Source: Desulfobacter vibrioformis DSM 8776 (lineage in GTDB: Bacteria > Desulfobacterota > Desulfobacteria > Desulfobacterales > Desulfobacteraceae). From it: a DNA stretch of 64,000 bases. Within the stretch, counting starts at the first letter, position 1, and each line of letters starts with the position of its first letter. Positions 46,534 to 58,251 of the stretch are shown here, piece after piece. The stretch covers positions 101,398-165,397 of the forward strand of contig NZ_JQKJ01000009.1 of assembly GCF_000745975.1 (NCBI RefSeq). The letters run 5' to 3'. The position numbers and the translations under genes are program-made. Below the pieces are notes generated by a model. That model saw only the letters and a list, made by a program, of their open reading frames with translations, was not told the DNA's origin and did no database searches.

Positions 46534-47199
46534 ATGACACTGATCGCCCCTTCCATCCTGTCTGCTGATTTCACCCGTTTGGGAGAAGAGGTCAAAGCGG
46601 TTGAACACGCAGGCGCAGACTGGATTCACATTGATGTCATGGACGGACAGTTTGTGCCCAACATTTCCTACGGTCCCATTGTTGTTGAGGCCTGCAAACG
46701 CGCCACAGATATGGTGCTGGACGTACACCTGATGATTGAGACCCCGGATGCCAGGATTCCGGATTTTGCCAAAGCAGGGGCCGATTACATCAGCGTCCAT
46801 GCCGAAGCATGCCCCCATCTGCACCGGAGTTTGCAGCTGATAAAAAGTTTTGACGTTAAGGCCGGGGTTGCCCTGAATCCGGCCACGCCGCTGTCATCCA
46901 TTGAATATGTCATTGATCTGCTGGATTTTGTCCTGATCATGAGTGTCAATCCCGGTTTCGGCGGCCAGACCTTCATCAATTCCAGCTTAAATAAAATCAC
47001 TGCCTTGTCCAAAATGTTGTCTGATGCAGGCTCCACTGCGATCATCCAGGTGGACGGCGGCGTAAACACAGATACCATGGAAGCCGTTACCCGGGCAGGT
47101 GCCTGTTGTTTTGTGGCGGGTTCTGCCATTTTTAACACGCCTGACTATAAAAAAACCATAGACGAACTTCGCAAGCTTTCTGAAAAAGGCAACGTATGA
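46534..47199 (+). CDS. rpe: Ribulose-phosphate 3-epimerase
   Basis: The 221-residue TIM-barrel enzyme interconverts ribulose 5-phosphate and xylulose 5-phosphate. It shows IAPSILSADF, HIDVMDGQFVPNISYGP (metal-binding His and Asp), VLIMSVNPGFGGQ and IQVDGGVN near the C-terminus. The ATG follows AGGAG. Its stop overlaps the start of the ACT-domain gene by 4 bases. Confidence 0.96.
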   Translation: MTLIAPSILSADFTRLGEEVKAVEHAGADWIHIDVMDGQFVPNISYGPIVVEACKRATDMVLDVHLMIETPDARIPDFAKAGADYISVHAEACPHLHRSLQLIKSFDVKAGVALNPATPLSSIEYVIDLLDFVLIMSVNPGFGGQTFINSSLNKITALSKMLSDAGSTAIIQVDGGVNTDTMEAVTRAGACCFVAGSAIFNTPDYKKTIDELRKLSEKGNV

Positions 47200-47747
47200 A
47201 CAAAATGATAATATCTGTCCTGGCCAAAGACCGGCCGGGCATTATCGCAAGTGTAACGTCAGATCTGTGTGATCTGGGGTGCAATCTTGAAAACGTCAAC
47301 CAGATGATCCTGCAAAACCAGTTTGCCGGTTTCTTTGTTATCCAGGCCCCCGAAGGCGTAGCCGCAGACACCATCAGACAGGATCTGACCTTGAAAGAGG
47401 AAGAACATGGCCTGACCATCCATGTCAGATCCCTTGAGGAAGACTTGGAACCGCCTGTGGTGGAAAAGGAAATTTTTCTGATCACCACCTCCGGCCCTGA
47501 CCAGAAAGGGCTTGTGGCGCAATTGTCCGGTATTATTTCAAGTTTTGGTGCCAATATTATCAACCTGAAAGCCGTGTTCATGGGCGGTTCCAATCCCAAT
47601 GACAATGTCATGTCCTACCAGGTTCCGATAACAAACGAGATTGATGCCCCGGCCCTGTTTGCCGCCCTTAAGAAAAAAGCAAAGGACCTGGACCTGGACA
47701 TCCGTATCCAGCACAAAAATATTTTTGACGTGACCAACAAAATCTAA
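47196..47747 (+). CDS. Tandem ACT-domain protein (GcvR-like)
   Basis: The 183-residue protein has two ACT domains: the first (about 1-75) starts with ISVLAKDRPGIIASVTSDL and the second (about 93-175) contains ITTSGPDQKGLVAQLSGII. This matches GcvR-like regulators. ACT domains bind amino acids or similar small molecules, and GcvR proteins act through protein contacts, without DNA-binding domains. The next gene encodes a UPF0210 protein; ACT/UPF0210 neighbours are widely conserved, which suggests that the two work together in an unknown process. Confidence 0.85.
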   Translation: MNKMIISVLAKDRPGIIASVTSDLCDLGCNLENVNQMILQNQFAGFFVIQAPEGVAADTIRQDLTLKEEEHGLTIHVRSLEEDLEPPVVEKEIFLITTSGPDQKGLVAQLSGIISSFGANIINLKAVFMGGSNPNDNVMSYQVPITNEIDAPALFAALKKKAKDLDLDIRIQHKNIFDVTNKI

Positions 47748-47775
47748 AGAGATTAAAATATAAGGATATTTTACG

Positions 47776-49146
47776 GTGTTTGAAGATCAGGAAATAATTT
47801 CCACCATAGAGATGGTAAAAAATGAAAAACTGGACGTGCGGGCGGTTACCCTGGGGATCAGCCTGTTTGACTGTATTTCCCACGACCTGAATGTATTCAA
47901 AAAAAATATACGCAAAAAGATCATCGGCCATGCAGCACAGCTTGTGGACACCTGTGACCAGGTGGGTGACAAGTACGGCATCAAGGTGGTCAACAAGCGG
48001 ATCTCCATCTCCCCCATTGCCCTGGTGGGCGCATGTTTTTCATCTGAGCAGATGGTGGAAATTGCCCATGAACTCAATGACATTGCCAAAACCGTGGGCG
48101 TGGATTTCATCGGCGGATTTTCAGCCCTGGTGGAAAAAGGCATTGCCAGAGGAGACCAGGCCTTGATTGACGCCATCCCCCAAGCTTTGGCCACCACCCA
48201 GCGGATCTGCGCGTCCGTGAATGTGGCCACGACCAAGGCCGGCATTAATATGGATGCCGTGCTTTCCATGTCCAGGGCCATTAAAAAAGCCGCAGCCCTT
48301 ACGGCGGATGAAGACGGCCTGGCCTGTGCCAAACTGTGTGTGTTTTCAAATATTCCCCAGGACATGCCGTTTATGGCAGGCGCCTATCTCGGGGTGGGCC
48401 AGGCAGATGCCGTGATCAATGTCGGGGTGTCCGGGCCTGGCGTGGTCAAACGCGCCATTGAAAGAAATCTGTCCCAGCAGCGATTGAGCCTTGGCCGCAT
48501 TGCCGAAATCATCAAACGCACTGCCTGCAAGGTTACCCGGGTGGGAGAACTCATTGGCAGGGAGGTGGCAGACATCCTTGATATCCGGTTCGGCGTGGTG
48601 GATCTTTCCCTTGCACCCACCCCCACGGTGGGTGACAGTGTGGGCGAAATCTTCCAGGCCCTGGGCCTTTCCCATATTGGTGTGCCCGGCTCCACCGCGG
48701 CTTTGGCCATGCTCAATGATGCCGTGAAAAAAGGCGGGGCCTTTGCCTCGTCCCATGTGGGCGGCCTGTCCGGTGCCTTTATTCCTGTCAGCGAAGACCT
48801 TCACATTGCCGAAGCTGCCCGGAAGGGATTTCTCTCTGTGGAAAAGCTGGAAGCCATGACCTGTGTATGTTCCGTGGGGCTGGATATGGTGCCGGTGCCG
48901 GGCGACATTACAGAACAGGTTTTAGCCGGCATGATTGCCGATGAAATGGCCATCGGCATGATCAATGCCAAAACCACGGCCACGCGCATTATCCCGGTGC
49001 CCGGTAAAAAAGCCGGGGACAGCGTCATGTTTGGCGGGCTTCTTGGCAAGGCCACCATCATGGATGTGCCCCACCTTTACCTTGAAGATATTTTTGTGGA
49101 GTACGGCGGGCATATTCCGGCACCCATTCACAGCCTGAAAAATTAG
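47776..49146 (+). CDS. UPF0210/PFL-family protein
   Basis: The 456-residue protein belongs to UPF0210 (DUF711), whose structures show a fold related to formate-acetyltransferase-like proteins but whose function is unknown. Recognisable segments are VRAVTLGISLFDC, IGGFSALVEKG, ADAVINVGVSGPGVVKRA, VDLSLAPTPTVGDSVGEI and CSVGLDMVPVPGD. The start is GTG with AAGGAT upstream. It follows the ACT-domain gene after 28 bases, a widespread conserved pair. Confidence 0.9.
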   Translation: MFEDQEIISTIEMVKNEKLDVRAVTLGISLFDCISHDLNVFKKNIRKKIIGHAAQLVDTCDQVGDKYGIKVVNKRISISPIALVGACFSSEQMVEIAHELNDIAKTVGVDFIGGFSALVEKGIARGDQALIDAIPQALATTQRICASVNVATTKAGINMDAVLSMSRAIKKAAALTADEDGLACAKLCVFSNIPQDMPFMAGAYLGVGQADAVINVGVSGPGVVKRAIERNLSQQRLSLGRIAEIIKRTACKVTRVGELIGREVADILDIRFGVVDLSLAPTPTVGDSVGEIFQALGLSHIGVPGSTAALAMLNDAVKKGGAFASSHVGGLSGAFIPVSEDLHIAEAARKGFLSVEKLEAMTCVCSVGLDMVPVPGDITEQVLAGMIADEMAIGMINAKTTATRIIPVPGKKAGDSVMFGGLLGKATIMDVPHLYLEDIFVEYGGHIPAPIHSLKN

Positions 49147-49204
49147 TGTTTGGACCAAACCTCATTCAAACACCGTCGTTCTTGCACAGATTAGGACATC
49201 GCTT

Positions 49205-50389
49205 ATGAGCACCACCCACGCACCAGGCCGGTCACCCCAAGGAAATAGGATTGATTATAAAATCGTCCTGGTCCTAAGCCTGGTTCATTTTACCGGAGAT
49301 TTCTATTCTGCCTTTTTCACCCCTTTGCTGCCCGCATTCCAGGCCAAGCTGTGTCTTACCCTGACCCAGGTGGGCCTGATTACCGGCGCCGTGCGCTTCT
49401 TATCCTTTGTGGTGCAGCCGGTGGTGGGGTATATGGCTGACCGGTACGAAACCCGCTGGTTTGTGCTCACCGGACTGTTTCTGGTCTTTTTTGTCATTCC
49501 CTTTTCCGGGATTGCCCCCAATTACTGGATGTTGCTTACTCTTCTGTGTCTGGGGTCCTTTGGGTCCTCCATGTTTCATCCGTCCACCTCGGGCATGGTG
49601 AACGTGTATGCCGGAAACCGGGCAGGCTTTGCCCAGTCTATTTTCAATACCGGCGGAACCCTGGCCTTTGCTTTGGGGCCTGTGTTCATCACCTGGTATG
49701 TGAGCCGGTTTGGCCTGTCTGCCATGCCCTGGACCATGCTTTTGGGCCTTGTTTCCTTTATTTTCTGCCTGAAATATATGCCCAAACCCGTATCCGAGAA
49801 TATGGCGGGATTAGGATTTATCAACAGTTTAAAACACACCTTTGGAAAGGTGTATAAAACCATTTTTTTAATCTGGCTGGTCATGGTGCTGCGGGCTGTT
49901 GTGGGCCAGACCTTTCTGACCTTCATGCCCATTTATCTGACCCTTCACGGCCATGCTCTGCCCTCTGTGGGTGTGACCATTGCGCTGTTCACCATTGCCG
50001 GGACCCTGTCCGGGCTGACTGCAGGCTATTGCGCAGACCGGTTCGGGTTCAAGCCGGTTTTTTTTCTGTCATACCTGCTCATGCCGCCAACCCTGTTGAT
50101 GTTTTTATACATGCCGGGATTGGGGGCCTACGCAGGATCGTTTCTTTCCGGTTTTTTTGTGCTTGCCCCCATGCCTCTGGGCGTGGTCATGGCCCAGAAA
50201 CTTGCGCCCGGCTCCAGGGCCATGGCAGCCAGCCTGATGATGGGACTGGCCTACGGGCTTGGCGGGGTGGTTGCCCCGGGAATCGGCTGGCTGGCAGATA
50301 TTTTCGGACTGACTATTGTCCTTAAATGCACCGCATTTATTCCGCTGGTCTGCCTTATCCCCATAGCCCTGTTTCCCAAAATAGAGTAG
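49205..50389 (+). CDS. MFS transporter (fosmidomycin-resistance-like)
   Basis: The 394-residue protein has about 12 transmembrane helices and the MFS loop after helix 2 (GYMADRYETRW) with a second copy in the C-terminal half (GYCADRFGFKP). The segment HFTGDFYSAFFTPLLPA near the N-terminus is characteristic of the Fsr-like group of small-molecule effluxers. A hairpin-forming GTGTTTG...CAAACAC lies between the previous gene and this one, but without a T tract. The substrate cannot be predicted. Confidence 0.88.
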   Translation: MSTTHAPGRSPQGNRIDYKIVLVLSLVHFTGDFYSAFFTPLLPAFQAKLCLTLTQVGLITGAVRFLSFVVQPVVGYMADRYETRWFVLTGLFLVFFVIPFSGIAPNYWMLLTLLCLGSFGSSMFHPSTSGMVNVYAGNRAGFAQSIFNTGGTLAFALGPVFITWYVSRFGLSAMPWTMLLGLVSFIFCLKYMPKPVSENMAGLGFINSLKHTFGKVYKTIFLIWLVMVLRAVVGQTFLTFMPIYLTLHGHALPSVGVTIALFTIAGTLSGLTAGYCADRFGFKPVFFLSYLLMPPTLLMFLYMPGLGAYAGSFLSGFFVLAPMPLGVVMAQKLAPGSRAMAASLMMGLAYGLGGVVAPGIGWLADIFGLTIVLKCTAFIPLVCLIPIALFPKIE

Positions 50390-50400
50390 GCATACGCGCC

Positions 50401-52077
50401 GTGCCGGATGTTGTTTTAATTGCCCCGCCCATCCGGGAATTTTACCTGACAAAAAAGCGCACCATTCCCTACGGGCTTGCCTGCATTGCCACACAGCTTG
50501 AACAGGCCGGATTTTCGTGCACCATCATTGATGCGCTTGCCAGGGATAAATCAAAGATCATTGAATACCCGGAAGAATTTGGTCACCTGGTTCCCCATTA
50601 CGGGAAAACCGATCTTACGTTTTTCTCTTTGTTCCACCATTACAGACACTTTGGCTATAGTTTTGAGCATATTGCCAATCTGGTCAGGCAGGAAAAACCT
50701 TTTTTAGTGGGCATATCCGCCTTGTTCACCCCCTATTGGGGCCAGGCCCTGGACACGGCAAAGGCAGTGAAACGGTTCTGGCCCCACGCTTTTATTGTCC
50801 TGGGCGGGCACCATGCCACCCAGTTTCCCGAAACCTGCCTTGAAAACAAAGAAATTGATTTTGTAATCCAGGGCGAGGGCGAGGCACCCATGGTACAGCT
50901 TGCACGGCTGCTAAAGGGCCAAACGCCCGGTCGGCGACCGGCATTGCCCGAACCAGAGGATTTAAGACAAATCAGCGGCATCGGGTTCAGGCAGGGCAAT
51001 GATATTGTTCTTAATCCGCCTTTCTGGGCAGATTCGCCGCATGGGCTGAGCCAAGAGGCGGTGGATAAAATCGACTGGCACTTTTACCAGCGCAATCAAA
51101 AAGTAGCCATCACCGTTGTGGCTTCCAGGGGGTGTCCTTTTCGGTGTTCCTATTGCGCGGTGTCTGCATCCGGCAATTATGCGGATTTTCGGATGCGCCC
51201 GGTTAAAGATGTTCTTGATGAAATCAAATTGCAGGCAAGGGCTAAACAGATTGGGTTCATTGATTTTGAGGATGAAAATTTAACCCTTAAAAAATCATGG
51301 GTACTGGAACTGCTGGACGGCATCCGGCAGATATTCAAGGGACAGGACATTGAACTGCGGGCCATGAACGGGCTTTTTCCCCCGTCCCTTGACGCAGAGG
51401 TCCTGACAGCCATGAAAGCCGCCGGTTTCAAAACCCTGAACCTGTCCGTGGGCTCTTTCAGTGCCACCCAGTTAAAGCGATTTAAACGCCCTGATGTCAG
51501 AGATGCCCATGACAGGGTCCTGGACATGGCCAAAGATCTGGATATGGATTGTGTCTCTTATCTTCTTGGGGCCGCTCCCGGTCAGACAGCCGCCACCACC
51601 TTAAATGATCTTTTGATACTTGCGTCCCAAAGAACCATTGCCGGCCTGTCCATTTACTATCCAGCCCCGGGCAGTGCCGATTATGCCCTGTGTGAACAAC
51701 AGCAGTTGCTGCCCCATGATTTTATGTTAATGCGTTCCACAGCTTTTCCCGTGGCAGATACCACATCCAGGCTTGAAGCGGTAACACTGTTACGTCTGGC
51801 AAGAATCTTGAATTTTCTTAAATCCTGTGTGGATCAAAATGGTGTTTTGCCCAAGGCGCTGCGTACAAACGATGTCTTGGAAATTGAAAACAGCTGCCAT
51901 GGGAAGATGGACAGATACAAGGCCAGCACCCTTTTAATCCGAATGTTTTTAACCGACGCCATTCCCAGGGGAATGGATCATGACGGCTGGGTTTACCATC
52001 ATCCCCACCGTATTGATTTATGTAAAAAGTTCGTTCAAGGGCTTGAAGGGCTTGATCTGCTTCCAGCAGGTGTCTGA
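50401..52077 (+). CDS. B12-binding radical SAM protein
   Basis: The 558-residue protein has an N-terminal cobalamin-binding-like domain (VVLIAPPIREF..., LVGISALFTPYWGQAL, LGGHHATQFPE) and a radical SAM core with SRGCPFRCSYCAV, the CxxxCxxC cluster site. This is the BchE/HpnR-like class, which covers methyltransferases and ring-forming enzymes. The GTG at 50401 gives the conserved N-terminus MPDVVLIAPP and is preferred over an in-frame ATG at 50326, which would overlap the MFS gene by 64 bases. The substrate is unknown. Confidence 0.85.
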   Translation: MPDVVLIAPPIREFYLTKKRTIPYGLACIATQLEQAGFSCTIIDALARDKSKIIEYPEEFGHLVPHYGKTDLTFFSLFHHYRHFGYSFEHIANLVRQEKPFLVGISALFTPYWGQALDTAKAVKRFWPHAFIVLGGHHATQFPETCLENKEIDFVIQGEGEAPMVQLARLLKGQTPGRRPALPEPEDLRQISGIGFRQGNDIVLNPPFWADSPHGLSQEAVDKIDWHFYQRNQKVAITVVASRGCPFRCSYCAVSASGNYADFRMRPVKDVLDEIKLQARAKQIGFIDFEDENLTLKKSWVLELLDGIRQIFKGQDIELRAMNGLFPPSLDAEVLTAMKAAGFKTLNLSVGSFSATQLKRFKRPDVRDAHDRVLDMAKDLDMDCVSYLLGAAPGQTAATTLNDLLILASQRTIAGLSIYYPAPGSADYALCEQQQLLPHDFMLMRSTAFPVADTTSRLEAVTLLRLARILNFLKSCVDQNGVLPKALRTNDVLEIENSCHGKMDRYKASTLLIRMFLTDAIPRGMDHDGWVYHHPHRIDLCKKFVQGLEGLDLLPAGV

Positions 52078-52190
52078 ATTTCAGCCTGTCCCGGGTACGG
52101 TCCTTTTCTACTATTCTGCTTTTCAAAAAGATATGACATTCATATGCGCCCCTGTCATCTGTGAAAAAATTGCGACCTGTGCGGGTGGCC

Positions 52191-52669
52191 TCAAGCAACT
52201 AATTTAAAATCCAAGCACTTCGTTTCAAACCATTTATCATTTTCTTTGTTACGTTTTATTGCTGTGATTGTTGCCAGGCCCAAAGAGCCCTTTTTTGACC
52301 AACTCATTCCATTATGCTTCTGACGGCTTGAGACTACAAGATCATTCATTTTTTCACCGATAGCACTGGAATTACATAAATTCTGTTCTTTCCTTACTGC
52401 ATAGCAAGGAATGTACGATTTCTTCCTTTTCAAATATTCAAGCAGCTTATTCAACGACTCTATTTTCTTTATAGAATCTTTACCAATTGATTCCAGATGG
52501 ACCACAGCTCCATCGGTCAGGCCATACCACAATAACGGCTTAAGCTCATCAAGCGTCTCGTTGCGGATGATACTTCCTTTCAATGCCAAGCTCAATTGTT
52601 CTTTGCATTTCTTTTCCAAATGATACCAATCAAGGATGATTCCAATATTCTTATACCAGGCTGTTTGAC
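52191..52669 (-). pseudogene. Remnant of an ISLre2-like (UPF0236) transposase
   Basis: The reading frame, open from about 52669 to the stop at 52191, contains AWYKNIGIILDWYHLEKKC, DGAVVHLES and SSRQKHNGMSWSKKGSLGL, segments typical of the C-terminal part of ISLre2-family transposases. An upstream in-frame stop (about 52672) and the absence of the first two thirds show that it is truncated. No inverted repeats were recognised. It lies beside the HicAB pair and marks a site of past insertion. Confidence 0.7.
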
Positions 52670-52736
52670 TTTAAAGGGAAATTCAGACCGGGTATATTCT
52701 TATTGACTTGGCATTAAAAAGTAGTACCATTAAATC

Positions 52737-52991
52737 GTGAAACGTAAACATCAAAAAACACTTGAACAGATCTTTGCCAGACCGGTTAGCGGGAGCATTA
52801 AATGGTCCGCAATCGAAGCCCTTTTCATTGCGCTTGGAGCAAACATCAGTGAGTGTGAAGGCTCCAGAATAGGCGTAGTCCTTTTTGGGGAGGTCCAGGT
52901 ATTGCACAGGCCACACCCCTCACCTCATACAGATAAAGGAGCTGTGACAAACATACGAAAGTGGTTTGAAAGAAACGGGGTAACGCCATGA
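52737..52991 (+). CDS. hicA: HicA-type toxin (mRNA interferase)
   Basis: The 84-residue protein has the HicA double-stranded-RNA-binding-like fold, with IKWSAIEALFIALGA, EGSRIGVVLFGEVQVLHRPHPS and the C-terminal KGAVTNIRKWFERNGV. It belongs to the subgroup with the HRPHP motif. The start is GTG and its stop overlaps the hicB start by 4 bases. The family cleaves mRNA when not bound by HicB. Confidence 0.87.
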   Translation: MKRKHQKTLEQIFARPVSGSIKWSAIEALFIALGANISECEGSRIGVVLFGEVQVLHRPHPSPHTDKGAVTNIRKWFERNGVTP

Positions 52992-53341
52992 TGAACATTC
53001 TAAAAATAGACGGGCACAAAGCCATTATCAAATATGACCCTGAGATTGACAGCTTCAGGGGGGAGTTTCTTGATTTAAACGGCGGTGCCGACTTTTACGC
53101 CGGCAACATTGAAGAGTTAAAAAAAGAGGGGCGGATTTCCCTGAAAACCTATCTTGATATATGCCGGGAAGAGGGAATACACCCATATAAAGAATACTCC
53201 GGAAGATTTAATCTAAGGGTGCCACCAGACCTTCACGCTGAGATTGCTTTAAGGGCCGCATCAGAAGGAAAGAGTTTAAATCAGTTTGTCATTGATCTGC
53301 TTGAAGAAACCATTCAAAGAGAAAATGCTCCCACAGAATAG
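52988..53341 (+). CDS. hicB: HicB-type antitoxin
   Basis: The 117-residue protein has an N-terminal partly degraded RNase H-like HicB domain (KIDGHKAIIKYDPEIDSFRGEF) and a C-terminal ribbon-helix-helix (FNLRVPPDLHAEIALRAASE) that binds DNA and autoregulates the operon. The ATG overlaps the hicA stop by 4 bases; a second ATG follows directly. Together with HicA it forms a complete type II toxin-antitoxin module. Confidence 0.9.
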   Translation: MMNILKIDGHKAIIKYDPEIDSFRGEFLDLNGGADFYAGNIEELKKEGRISLKTYLDICREEGIHPYKEYSGRFNLRVPPDLHAEIALRAASEGKSLNQFVIDLLEETIQRENAPTE

Positions 53342-53396
53342 ACATTTTCGGAAATAATATTTTTTGATCGAAATTTTAGAAAAGAATCAAATAGAA

Positions 53397-53419
53397 ATTC
53401 CCACATTGAATGTGGGAAT
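53397..53419 (-). terminator. Hairpin between hicB and tRNA-Pro
   Basis: A perfect 10-bp stem ATTCCCACAT/ATGTGGGAAT with loop TGA. On the plus strand it is followed by A residues, so it would not end hicB in the usual way. On the minus strand it is followed by TTTCTATTTG, a modest T-rich tail, and could end the tRNA transcript. Confidence 0.45.
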
Positions 53420-53469
53420 AAAAAAAGGGCGTCAACTTCTAAATAAAGCTGAAACCCCTTGTCATTAGT

Positions 53470-53546
53470 TGGTCGGGATGAGAGGATTTGAACCTCCGAC
53501 CCCCTCGTCCCGAACGAGGTGCTCTACCAGGCTGAGCCACATCCCG
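53470..53546 (-). tRNA. tRNA-Pro (anticodon CGG)
   Basis: A 77-nt tRNA with acceptor stem CGGGATG/CATCCCG, D-arm TGGCTCAGCCTGGTAGAGCA, anticodon arm CCTCG-TTCGGGA-CGAGG with CGG as anticodon and T-arm GGTTCAAATCC. The 3' CCA is encoded. It lies just before purA on the minus strand. Confidence 0.96.
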
Positions 53547-53591
53547 ACGCAAAGACGTTATTTAATATACCAGAATTAATCAAAAGTCAAT

Positions 53592-55332
<1,741 letters not shown>

Positions 55333-55531
55333 AATCCAACCCTGACTTATATAAGCCTTTTCCCATCAGGTCAAATGTTATGGGGCATTGAGCTGAAAAT
55401 AAAATCATTATTTTGAATGCCGGGTAAAAATCAAAGCGGTTGACCCATTTCAACTCAGTTTGGTATATTCCATTTTCCACGAATCATTAATGTTAACTGT
55501 GAGACTACCTGCAAATAAATAAGGATTAAAT

Positions 55532-56818
55532 ATGGAACGTACTAAATCAGCCGCTTTATTTTCATCGGCCAGAAATTTGATACCGGGCGGGGTTAATTCT
55601 CCGGTAAGGGCCTGCGGTTCAGTGGGCGGAGAACCGGTTTTCATTGAAAAAGGAAAAGGTGCCAGGCTTTTCGATGCCGACGGGAACGCTTACATTGATT
55701 ATGTCCTGTCCTGGGGACCGCTTATCCTTGGCCATTGCCCGGGGCCTGTGGTTGACGCGTTGAAAAAGGTGCTGGATTCAGGCACAAGTTTTGGTGCGCC
55801 CACGGCGCTTGAAAATGAACTGGCCCGGCTTGTTGTGGATTCCGTGGCTTCCGTGGATATGGTCAGAATGGTCAACTCCGGCACCGAGGCCACCATGAGT
55901 GCCATCCGTCTGGCAAGGGGGACTACTGGCCGGGACCTTATTGTCAAGTTTGACGGATGTTACCATGGCCATGCAGACACCCTTCTTGTAGCCGCCGGAT
56001 CCGGTGTCGCCACCCTAGGCATTCCCGGAAGCCCGGGGGTCCCTGCTGATGTGATCCGAAATACCTTGTCCCTGCCATACAATGACATTGAAAGTTTTGA
56101 ACGTCTCATGGCTGAAAAAGGCAAGGAAATTGCCTGTGTGATTCTTGAACCTGTGGCAGGGAATATGGGGATGGTCGCTCCTGATCCGATGTTTTTAAAA
56201 ACATTGCGCCGGGAGACTGCCGCCTATGGCGCCCTGCTGATTTTTGATGAAGTCATGACCGGATTCCGGGTCGGGGGCAGGGCGTGCGCCCAGGGCTATT
56301 TTGATATTGATCCGGATTTGACCTGTTTTGGTAAAGTGATTGGTGGCGGACTGCCCGTGGGTGCATATGGCGGAAAACGGGAAATAATGGCGCAGATTGC
56401 GCCTGTGGGATCTGTTTACCAAGCCGGGACCCTGTCCGGCAATCCCCTGGCCATGGCCGCAGGGGTCGCCACGTTAAAGGTTCTTGAAGATGATCAGATT
56501 TACGCTGACATGGACCGGCGGGCAGATATGCTGGTCAAAGGCCTTCAGGCCGCAGCCGATGATGCAGGTATTCCTTTCAGTGCCGGGCATTTCGGTTCCA
56601 TGGCCGGGTTCTTTTTCACAGGACAAAAGGTGTGTAATTTCAATGATGCCAAAACCTGTGATCTGGACCGGTTTGCAAAATTCTACCGGGGCATGCTGGC
56701 CAAAGGCATTTATCTTGCGCCATCTCAGTTTGAGGCCTGTTTTATTTCGTCGGCCCACACGGATGAAGATATTGAAATCACCCTGGACGCCGCACGGCAG
56801 GTCATGGCAGAAATTTAA
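55532..56818 (+). CDS. hemL: Glutamate-1-semialdehyde 2,1-aminomutase
   Basis: The 428-residue PLP enzyme makes 5-aminolevulinate for tetrapyrrole synthesis. Key segments are [27 protein letters not shown] [28 protein letters not shown] and the PLP-lysine region [15 protein letters not shown]. The ATG has AAGGAT upstream. Its stop codon shares bases with the ATG of mpl. Haem supply fits the cytochrome-rich metabolism seen elsewhere in the window. Confidence 0.96.
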   Translation: MERTKSAALFSSARNLIPGGVNSPVRACGSVGGEPVFIEKGKGARLFDADGNAYIDYVLSWGPLILGHCPGPVVDALKKVLDSGTSFGAPTALENELARLVVDSVASVDMVRMVNSGTEATMSAIRLARGTTGRDLIVKFDGCYHGHADTLLVAAGSGVATLGIPGSPGVPADVIRNTLSLPYNDIESFERLMAEKGKEIACVILEPVAGNMGMVAPDPMFLKTLRRETAAYGALLIFDEVMTGFRVGGRACAQGYFDIDPDLTCFGKVIGGGLPVGAYGGKREIMAQIAPVGSVYQAGTLSGNPLAMAAGVATLKVLEDDQIYADMDRRADMLVKGLQAAADDAGIPFSAGHFGSMAGFFFTGQKVCNFNDAKTCDLDRFAKFYRGMLAKGIYLAPSQFEACFISSAHTDEDIEITLDAARQVMAEI

Positions 56819-58251
56819 TGGCTGATTCAATTAAGCGGATTCATCTGGTTGCCGCCTGTGGTACCGGTATGGGCACTTTGGCCTGTATCCTTAAAAAAAT
56901 GGGTTATATTGTCACAGGATCAGACCGGAATGTTTATCCGCCCATGAGCGATTTTCTTGAAGATAACGGGATTACACTTTTTTCCGGATTTACCCCGGCC
57001 AATATCAGCGACGATCCCAACCAGGTTCCGGACCTTGTTATTATCGGCAATGCCGTGACGCGTGATAATCCGGAAGCGGTTGCCGTAATGGAAAGGGGGC
57101 TTGCCTATATGTCCATGCCCCAGGCTGTGAACCGGTTTATTGCCCATGACAAGAAGATCATTCTTGTCACCGGTACCCACGGCAAAACAACCACCTCTTC
57201 CATCATGGCCCATTTGCTTGAAACGGCCGGTCTTTCCCCCTCTTTTATGATCGGGGGAATTTTAAAGGATTATAACTCTTCATTTAAAATCGGTGACGGG
57301 GAATACATGGTGATAGAAGGGGATGAATATGACACGGCCTTTTTTGATAAAGGGCCCAAGTTCATGCATTATGATCCCTTTATAACCATTATGACCGGTA
57401 TTGAATTTGATCATGCCGATATTTTTACGGACCTGAATCATATTTGCCGGGCCTTTGATGGCCTGGTTTTAAAGATCAAAGATAAAAGCCGCATTATTGC
57501 CTGCAAGGAGAACGTCAATCTGATGCAGGTTCTGGAACAGGCTGGTGTTGTTGACCTTCAGACTTACGGCCCCAACGCCATGTGGCAGGTGCATGACCAT
57601 CGCCTGGGCAGTGAGCCCGATCCGGGTACGGGCCGCTTGCACACCCTTGCCCGTATCACAGGCCCTGGTACGGACCTCAATATACAAACGGATCTTCCCG
57701 GGCAGCATAACCTTCTCAATGCAACCGCCTGTATTGCCGCAGCCCGCAGTTTAGGGATAAAGGAGGCTGACATTGCCCGCGGGCTGTCAACCTTCAGCGG
57801 TGTTAAAAGACGCCAGGAAATAAGGGGGCAGGTTGGCGGTATTACGGTGATGGATGATTTTGCCCATCATCCGACCGCTGTCAGGGAAACCATTGCCGCA
57901 GTTAAACCGTTTTATCCCCAGGGCCGTATCGTTGCAGTGTTTGAGCCAAGAACCAATACCAGCATGAGAAATATTTTTCAAACGATCTATCCGGCGTGCT
58001 TTGACCTGGCAGACCTGGTGTGCATCTGTTCACCCGGGGTTAAAAAAAATATTCCTGAAGACCAGCGGTTTTCACCCGAACGTCTCACCGAAGATATTTG
58101 CAAAAGGGGCAAGGCTGCCTATCATTTCCATGACCCTGGCCAGGTGATTGATTTTCTTGCCTTGGAACTTAGACCCAAAGATCTCGTTCTAATCATGTCC
58201 AATGGCGGGTTCGGAAATATACACCAGCGGCTTTTGGAGCGGCTGGGGTGA
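56818..58251 (+). CDS. mpl: UDP-N-acetylmuramate:L-alanyl-gamma-D-glutamyl-meso-diaminopimelate ligase
   Basis: The 477-residue Mur-ligase-family enzyme recycles murein tripeptide. It opens with IHLVAACGTGMGTLACIL, has the ATP loop GTHGKTTTSSIMA and VIEGDEYDTAFFDK, then FSGVKRRQEIRGQVGG and FAHHPTAV, all characteristic of Mpl and not MurC. Its start overlaps the hemL stop and its stop overlaps the next small gene. Confidence 0.94.
   Translation: MADSIKRIHLVAACGTGMGTLACILKKMGYIVTGSDRNVYPPMSDFLEDNGITLFSGFTPANISDDPNQVPDLVIIGNAVTRDNPEAVAVMERGLAYMSMPQAVNRFIAHDKKIILVTGTHGKTTTSSIMAHLLETAGLSPSFMIGGILKDYNSSFKIGDGEYMVIEGDEYDTAFFDKGPKFMHYDPFITIMTGIEFDHADIFTDLNHICRAFDGLVLKIKDKSRIIACKENVNLMQVLEQAGVVDLQTYGPNAMWQVHDHRLGSEPDPGTGRLHTLARITGPGTDLNIQTDLPGQHNLLNATACIAAARSLGIKEADIARGLSTFSGVKRRQEIRGQVGGITVMDDFAHHPTAVRETIAAVKPFYPQGRIVAVFEPRTNTSMRNIFQTIYPACFDLADLVCICSPGVKKNIPEDQRFSPERLTEDICKRGKAAYHFHDPGQVIDFLALELRPKDLVLIMSNGGFGNIHQRLLERLG

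Noticed and set aside
53397..53419. Terminator of hicB
   Set aside because: The perfect hairpin is followed by A residues, not T, on the plus strand; it fits better as the end of the minus-strand tRNA transcript.
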